From: Gloeopeniophorella convolvens
Lineage: Eukaryota; Basidiomycota; Agaricomycetes; Russulales
Length of the DNA: 64,000 bases
Direction: 5' to 3'
Assembly: GCA_022496205.1 (NCBI GenBank)
Contig: WTXD01000021.1
Location: 248,001 to 312,000 of the forward strand
Position numbers and translations under genes: made by a program. The notes under the pieces are model-generated. The model had not been told where the DNA came from. It saw only the letters and a program-made list of their open reading frames with translations, and searched no databases. This document shows positions 59,361 to 64,000 of this stretch, piece after piece. Within the stretch, counting starts at the first letter, position 1. Each line of letters starts with the position of its first letter.

Positions 59361-62300
59361 TCAGCGGCCTCGCAGCTCTTCCAGGAACCGGATGACGCCC
59401 TTCGCCACGTCCTCCGTCGCGCCGTCCCGCACACGCACCTCCGCGACGGCCACTTCCGGCTCGTCCTCCGCGTCGCCCTCCGCGCCGCGCCCTTCCCCGC
59501 GCGCAATTCGCGCCATGAACTCCGTGTACAGCCCGACAAACTCCTTCGCGTTGCGTATAAGGCCCTCGAGCCCGGTACCGGGCAGCTCGTCGAGGATGAT
59601 GTCCTGGTTGTCCAGCGCGCCGCGCATGAGCAGGCCGAAGAGGACGGCTAGGTGCCCGCGGATGATGTGCGTGCCGGGGTCGTCGTCCTCGGCGCGGAGA
59701 TAGTGTGAGTAGACGGAGGTGAGGCAGCGAAGGGCGCTGCTGGCGTCTGGGCAGCTGCATGTGTATGCGCAGGGGCGGAGGGCGGCGCACGACGGGTCGA
59801 GCTCTGCACGTTGCACAGTCAGCAGAAGCGGATAGGGCAGGGAGGGCAAGGTGGCGTACTCGTCTCACGGCACAGATCCTTCGCGCTCTCGTCCACCTGG
59901 ACGAGGTTGGTCAGGAGTCCCAGCGCCAGGCAGAGACGATCGAAGGCCTGTGCGTCATGTTCGTCTGTCTCGTCGTCGGCGCTGTCGGCGCGGTGGGGTG
60001 CTCCTGTGATGAGAGAAAGGATGACAGGGACCATGAGCTTCTGCTTCATGAGAAGCCTGCACCACGCAATGTTCTCGTGCGAAAGCGTGATGAGCACTCG
60101 CAGCGCAGACTCGATGCAGCGCGCAGCTGAGCAAAGCCGAGTCAGCAGGAGCACAAGGGAGGGTAGGGGCAGAGGGATCGCTCACCTATTGAGATATGCT
60201 CTTCGTAACGGCCATTTCTAAGGATGATGCTACAGACCACACAGAGCGTCGCGAGGCCCTCGGCGAGGCTCTTCTGCTCGTCGCCGTTGATGACGTCGTC
60301 ACACAGGGCCGGATGCTCGTCGCTGCTCGGCCATCGACCCAGCAGGTACGAGTCAAGGATTACGAGGCAATTCGCGATGTGGTCGAATTGCGGGAAGTCC
60401 TGCGAGCTGGTAGTTTGGGAGGCCTCGGGAAGAAGCGGCAGGCCAGAGGCGTAGCCTGACAGTCGAGACGAAAGAGGTCGCAGACCGGATAGAAGTGTAT
60501 GGTAGAGTGCCTCAAAGTACTTGGGGTGGTGGGCCGAAGGTGGGATGGAGGCGAGTGCCTGGGAGAGGAGTTGACGGAGGGATAGATGGTCCTCGTCAGA
60601 TACGAGCACAGTTTTGCTCAGGATAATGGATCTTAACCTGGCCAGCTTAGGGAGAAGTCAGCCGATGCAATGGCCCTTGGCAACAAGACTCACGATGAGT
60701 TTCTCCGCCTTCCCAACCCCGGCATTCTTCAGCTGGGCATCGTTCGCACCGCTCCCAATGAGCTCCAATGGATCCTTCCCACTGAACGTCGCCAACATGT
60801 CCCACAATACTGGCACGAAATCCTCCTTCTGGATGAGCTCGTTGACTTCGTGCGGGCTCTCTGCCACGAGCGCGGCGAACAGAACAAGGATGGCGTCGAG
60901 AACCTTGTCTCCATCCCCTGCACCGGCGGCGCGCAGCGCGTCCCAAGAACGGCTGCGGAAGTCTGTCGCCTTTGCTCGTCGCGCGAACTCAGAGTCGCAG
61001 AGCTTGGTGACGAGCTCAAGCGCGCTGCAAGTGCGCCAATCAGCAGGCCGAACTCGATACCGGCGGAGGGCTCACCTGCTTCTCCGGACGCGGATGTTGG
61101 CGCTCTGGTCCATGCCCTCGAAGAGGTACCCCACCTCATCCATGAAGCGCCTGCTCTCGCCTTTGCTCCTGAGCTCCGTGATGCTCTTCAAATCGTTCAT
61201 CATGTTCGGCGGGAGAACAACCTTCGGGCGGTCCTTCGCCTTGCCCTTGCCCTTCCGGCCGCTCTCGGGCCCCGGCGAGGATCGTGCGGAGTACACGGGG
61301 TGCGGGTCATCCTCCGAGTTGTCGACACCCCACCGCATGCGCAGGTCCTTGTACGACTCGCGCATTTCGAGGCCGAGGTCGTCTGCATCCATCCCTCCGC
61401 CAGCGCTGCCGTCCGCAGGTAGCTCAACCAGGAAAGATCGCGATCGGCCGGCGTAGGTGCGCACGTTGGAGCGCTGCAGTGGGGCTGTGGAGGGTCCGGG
61501 GAGCGAGTTTTGCGACTCTTCGTTGGGAACCGTAGATCCCTGAGAAACGCCCGCAGTCAAGTCGAGGATGGTCTCCGTATTCCGGGGAAGCTGCGGGGCG
61601 GCAGACGCGCTGGACGAGATAGAGATCACAGAGTCGAGGCCTGTGTCCGCAGAGCCACCATCTACTATAGATGATGCGGTTCGTGTCCGAGCAAGCATGC
61701 GCTTCGCAACGGACTGTGTCCTAGACTGCAGAGGAGGGTGTTTGCCCCGTGCTTTGGGCGCCGGCTTCGACGGAGAGAAGTCAAATAAGTTAGCGAGTGT
61801 GTTGACCGACGACTTTGCTGGCCTGGTGGGCGTGTTTGTTGGGTCCGCCGGGGCTGAGACAGTACGCTTCAGTGGCGACGCGGTCAGAGGCGTGAGCGGG
61901 GACAATATGGGCAACGAGGTAACACCCTTGACGGGGGTGCGGAAGGGATGTTTGGCAGGATGATCGAATGAGGGAGCAATGGCTGTCAAGCCCGCAGGTG
62001 AGGACGGTCGCGTGGGTGTCTGTGTCTGGTCAACTGGAAGACATCAAGGTCAGAGAAGACATGCAGATTGGACCCTATGTGACTAACATTCGTGACTCTT
62101 GGGTGGAGGTGTCCGGGAGATCTTTGTCTTCTTTGTCTCACCCCGTCCACGCTGCTCTTCCGCAGGGCGTTTTGTTGCGGAAGGAGGGTAGTCGTCCGCT
62201 GCCAGAAGCATGATATGAGAAGTATTCACTAATGACTGAAGGTTCTGCTCGTACGGGATACGGTATCCGGTAGCTTCCCGCCTACAACGATGGACGGACA

Positions 62301-62695
62301 GCCCTCTTTCAGGATCTGTGCCGGTTAAAGGGTGCTGTGAACTCACTTCGGGCATGCGACCGTTTGATTGGGGACTCTGACGCATCACGAGACAGCAGTT
62401 TGGTACGGGGAGCCAGAGGGGAGTCGTCTGGAGGAGTACGCAGCGCATCTTCGCTGTGGGGTTTCTTCTGGGGAGACTTGCGCGGGGATTGCGAATACCG
62501 AGGTGGAGGCAAGACAACCTCAACGATGACCTTCTTCCGCTTGCGCGGAGACGCAACGGGCGTCGGCACTGACTCTGAGTCAGAGATGGTCTTCGCGCGC
62601 TGCCTGCGCTTTGCAGCTTTCCTGCTGTAGGTGACTTGTGGTGCGCTCATCGTCGAGGACAGCGTTGGAACTGAAACTGTTGCCGAGCGCCGCAT
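59361..62695 (-). CDS. WAPL: Wings-apart-like cohesin release factor Wapl
   Basis: Opens the cohesin ring together with Pds5. The N-terminal half is disordered and basic (YSRKAAKRRQRAKTISDSES, SPRKSPQKKPHSED). Then RTYAGRSRSFLVELPADG and YKDLRMRWGVDNSEDDP mark the Wapl region. The helical WAPL domain follows: SITELRSKGESRRFMDEVGY, LFEGMDQSANIRVRRSS, ALELVTKLCDSEFARRAKAT, SWDALRAAGAGDGDKVLDAI, LVLFAALVAESPHEVNEL, CLVILDSYLLGRW, RLCLALGLLTNLVQVDESAK and HLAVLFGLLMRGALDNQDII. The tail ends at 59361. ATGs at 62695 and 62650 are both possible (the latter gives MSAPQVTYSRK). Head-to-head with BIR1. Confidence 0.9.
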
Positions 62696-62840
62696 CCGAA
62701 GCCGGTGTTGCTAATGACCGTGACGCGTCCAGATTTGGCAGGTGTCACACTACGCGACGCGTCCTGTCACACCGAACCGCATTGTGACCAGCCACTCGCC
62801 CTCGAGCCCGCGTCGCCTCACCCAGCGCGCACACTCACCC
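62696..62840. promoter_or_regulatory. Divergent WAPL / BIR1 promoter with two MluI cell-cycle boxes
   Basis: 145 bp between opposite starts. Two perfect ACGCGT boxes lie at 62723-62728 and 62757-62762. In fungi this hexamer is bound by MBF (Mbp1/Swi6 type) and drives G1/S expression, which would suit both genes. The binding itself is inferred. Confidence 0.65.
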
Positions 62841-64000
62841 ATGGAAGCCTTCAACGACCGCCTTGACTCTTTTTCCAAACCCAAGCGCGTCAAGCAAGCG
62901 ACGACGAAGCGCACAGTGGCCCTCAAGTGGCCCCACCCTGCCCACTTCGCCGCGACACCCGACACGCTCACCGAGGCGGGCTTCTTCTTCAACCCCTCCT
63001 GGGACGCCCGCGATAACGTCGAGTGCTTCTTCTGCGGGAAGTGTCTCGATGGATGGGAAGAGCAGGACGATCCGTTCCTGATTCACTGGGACAAGTGCGG
63101 GGACAAGTGCGCGTGGGCCACTGTGCGTTGCGGCCTGAGTGAGGATGTTGACCGCAAGGGAAAGTGAGTGATCGCGGACCTTCCCCCGAGCGGAGCTGAC
63201 GAATCGGATTTAGTTTTATGTTCAAGGCTGGCCGGCAGCCTAGCAGCAAGGCGATGGAGAAGGCACGCCTAGCGACATTTAGGACCACCGAATCGTGGCC
63301 GCATGACCAAGTCAAAGGACATGGTGCCAGTTCAACCAAGGCGAGTCGAACGCCCTGCTCGTTAAAACCGGACTCATCGTTTCCTTAGATGGCAAAGGCG
63401 GGCTTCGTCTATGCGCCACAAGTATCTGGAGATGATACTGGGACATGTTTATACTGCCTCACATCGCTCAGCGGCTGGGATGAAGATGACAACCCTTTGT
63501 GCGTCCCGACCCCTCATTGATACTGCATTGCTTTACCGACTCTACGTAGAGAAGAACACCACAAACGAGTCAAGAAGTCCAACCTCACATGTCCGTTCTT
63601 CCCCGAAGCGCCCGCTACGAAACCAAGATCAAGAACGACCTCCTCTCGGTCAACCGCCACCCGACCACGGTCCCGGGCTGGCTCGAGACAGCCGCAGATT
63701 GCAGTATCCGAGGTCTCTGATTCCGAGGACGATGCTGAGCCCGCACCCGTACCCGTACCCGCACCTCCTCGCCAACCAAAACGCAGTCGTACGACGTCGA
63801 CGATGTCAGTGACCAAGGGGGGCGACTCGTCCGACGCCCTCCGCCGCTCCACGCGCTCATCGCGCGCAAGGCCAACCCCAGAGATCGAAGACGAAGCGAG
63901 CGGGAGCGAGCTCGGCCGGTCTGCCCTCGGGCGCAGCTCGCGTAGCAAGTCGACCGCCAAAGGCAAGGGCAGAGGACCTATTGACGTCATCGAAGAGGCC
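62841..64000 (+). CDS. BIR1: BIR-domain protein Bir1/survivin (3' end outside the window)
   Basis: Chromosomal passenger complex subunit that targets Aurora kinase to centromeres. The ATG at 62841 gives MEAFNDRLDSFSKPKRVKQ. BIR 1 reads WPHPAHFAATPDTLTEAGFF, DNVECFFCGKCLDGWEEQDD, then HWDKC, with the C-x2-C...H...C zinc set. BIR 2, after two introns, reads MAKAGFVYAPQVSGDDTGT, CLYCLTSLSGWDEDDNPL, then EEHHKR and TCPFFPE; its zinc set is also complete. A basic and acidic disordered region follows (SRTTSSRSTATRPRSRAGSR, VSEVSDSEDDAEP) and continues past 64000. Two BIRs with a long tail fit fungal Bir1 rather than single-BIR animal survivin. Confidence 0.92.

Overview
This window is nuclear DNA of a filamentous basidiomycete, most likely an Agaricomycete. 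Genes are compact and cut by many introns, mostly 45-60 bp with GT-AG ends. Several gene contents point the same way: a CACTA transposon with a Tnp2-type transposase, a basidiomycete-style secreted Cys-motif protein and an Armillaria-type flavin halogenase. The species cannot be named from the sequence alone.

Layout. 1-7 kb: a partial D-amino-acid oxidase, an empty stretch, then PDS5 (cohesin). 7-17.9 kb: NAA15 (NatA auxiliary subunit), ribosomal protein eL42, then HMG-CoA reductase. 17.9-24.4 kb: a transposon nest with two TA-flanked MITE-like elements, a perfect hairpin and a 5.5-kb CACTA-type element with CACTG ends, a 3-bp target duplication and two divergent genes. 24.5-28.2 kb: a bacterial-type PLP decarboxylase of the tyrosine decarboxylase group. 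29-35 kb: intron-containing tRNA-Lys(CTT), a 3beta-HSD-like SDR, a KHDC4-like KH protein and a zinc polyol dehydrogenase. 35-41.4 kb: a SYLF-SH3 actin-patch protein, eS26, a secreted wall-type protein and a stand-alone PARP-type zinc-finger protein. 42.5-48 kb: the SREBP homologue SRE1, then DMC1. 48-52 kb: an EthD-like protein and a flavin-dependent halogenase. 52-57.7 kb: a C2H2/RING protein, tRNA-Arg(ACG) with a 9-nt intron, and the long tRNase Z. 58-64 kb: DcpS, WAPL and a partial BIR1/survivin.

Themes. Four chromosome-biology genes sit here (PDS5, WAPL, BIR1, DMC1). WAPL and BIR1 share a 145-bp divergent promoter with two ACGCGT boxes. Three sterol-linked genes are also present (HMG-CoA reductase, an SDR of the 3beta-HSD family, SRE1). 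HMGR intron 3 and the SRE1 promoter both carry the 8-mer TCACGTGG. DMC1 is unusual because its conserved protein can only be read if several introns start with GC, and one with GA, instead of GT. The two ribosomal protein genes have one-codon terminal coding exons: a lone ATG in eS26 and a lone stop codon in eL42.

Exon coordinates were worked out by eye from splice sites and protein conservation. Gene spans are more reliable than every internal boundary. No similarity search was run.
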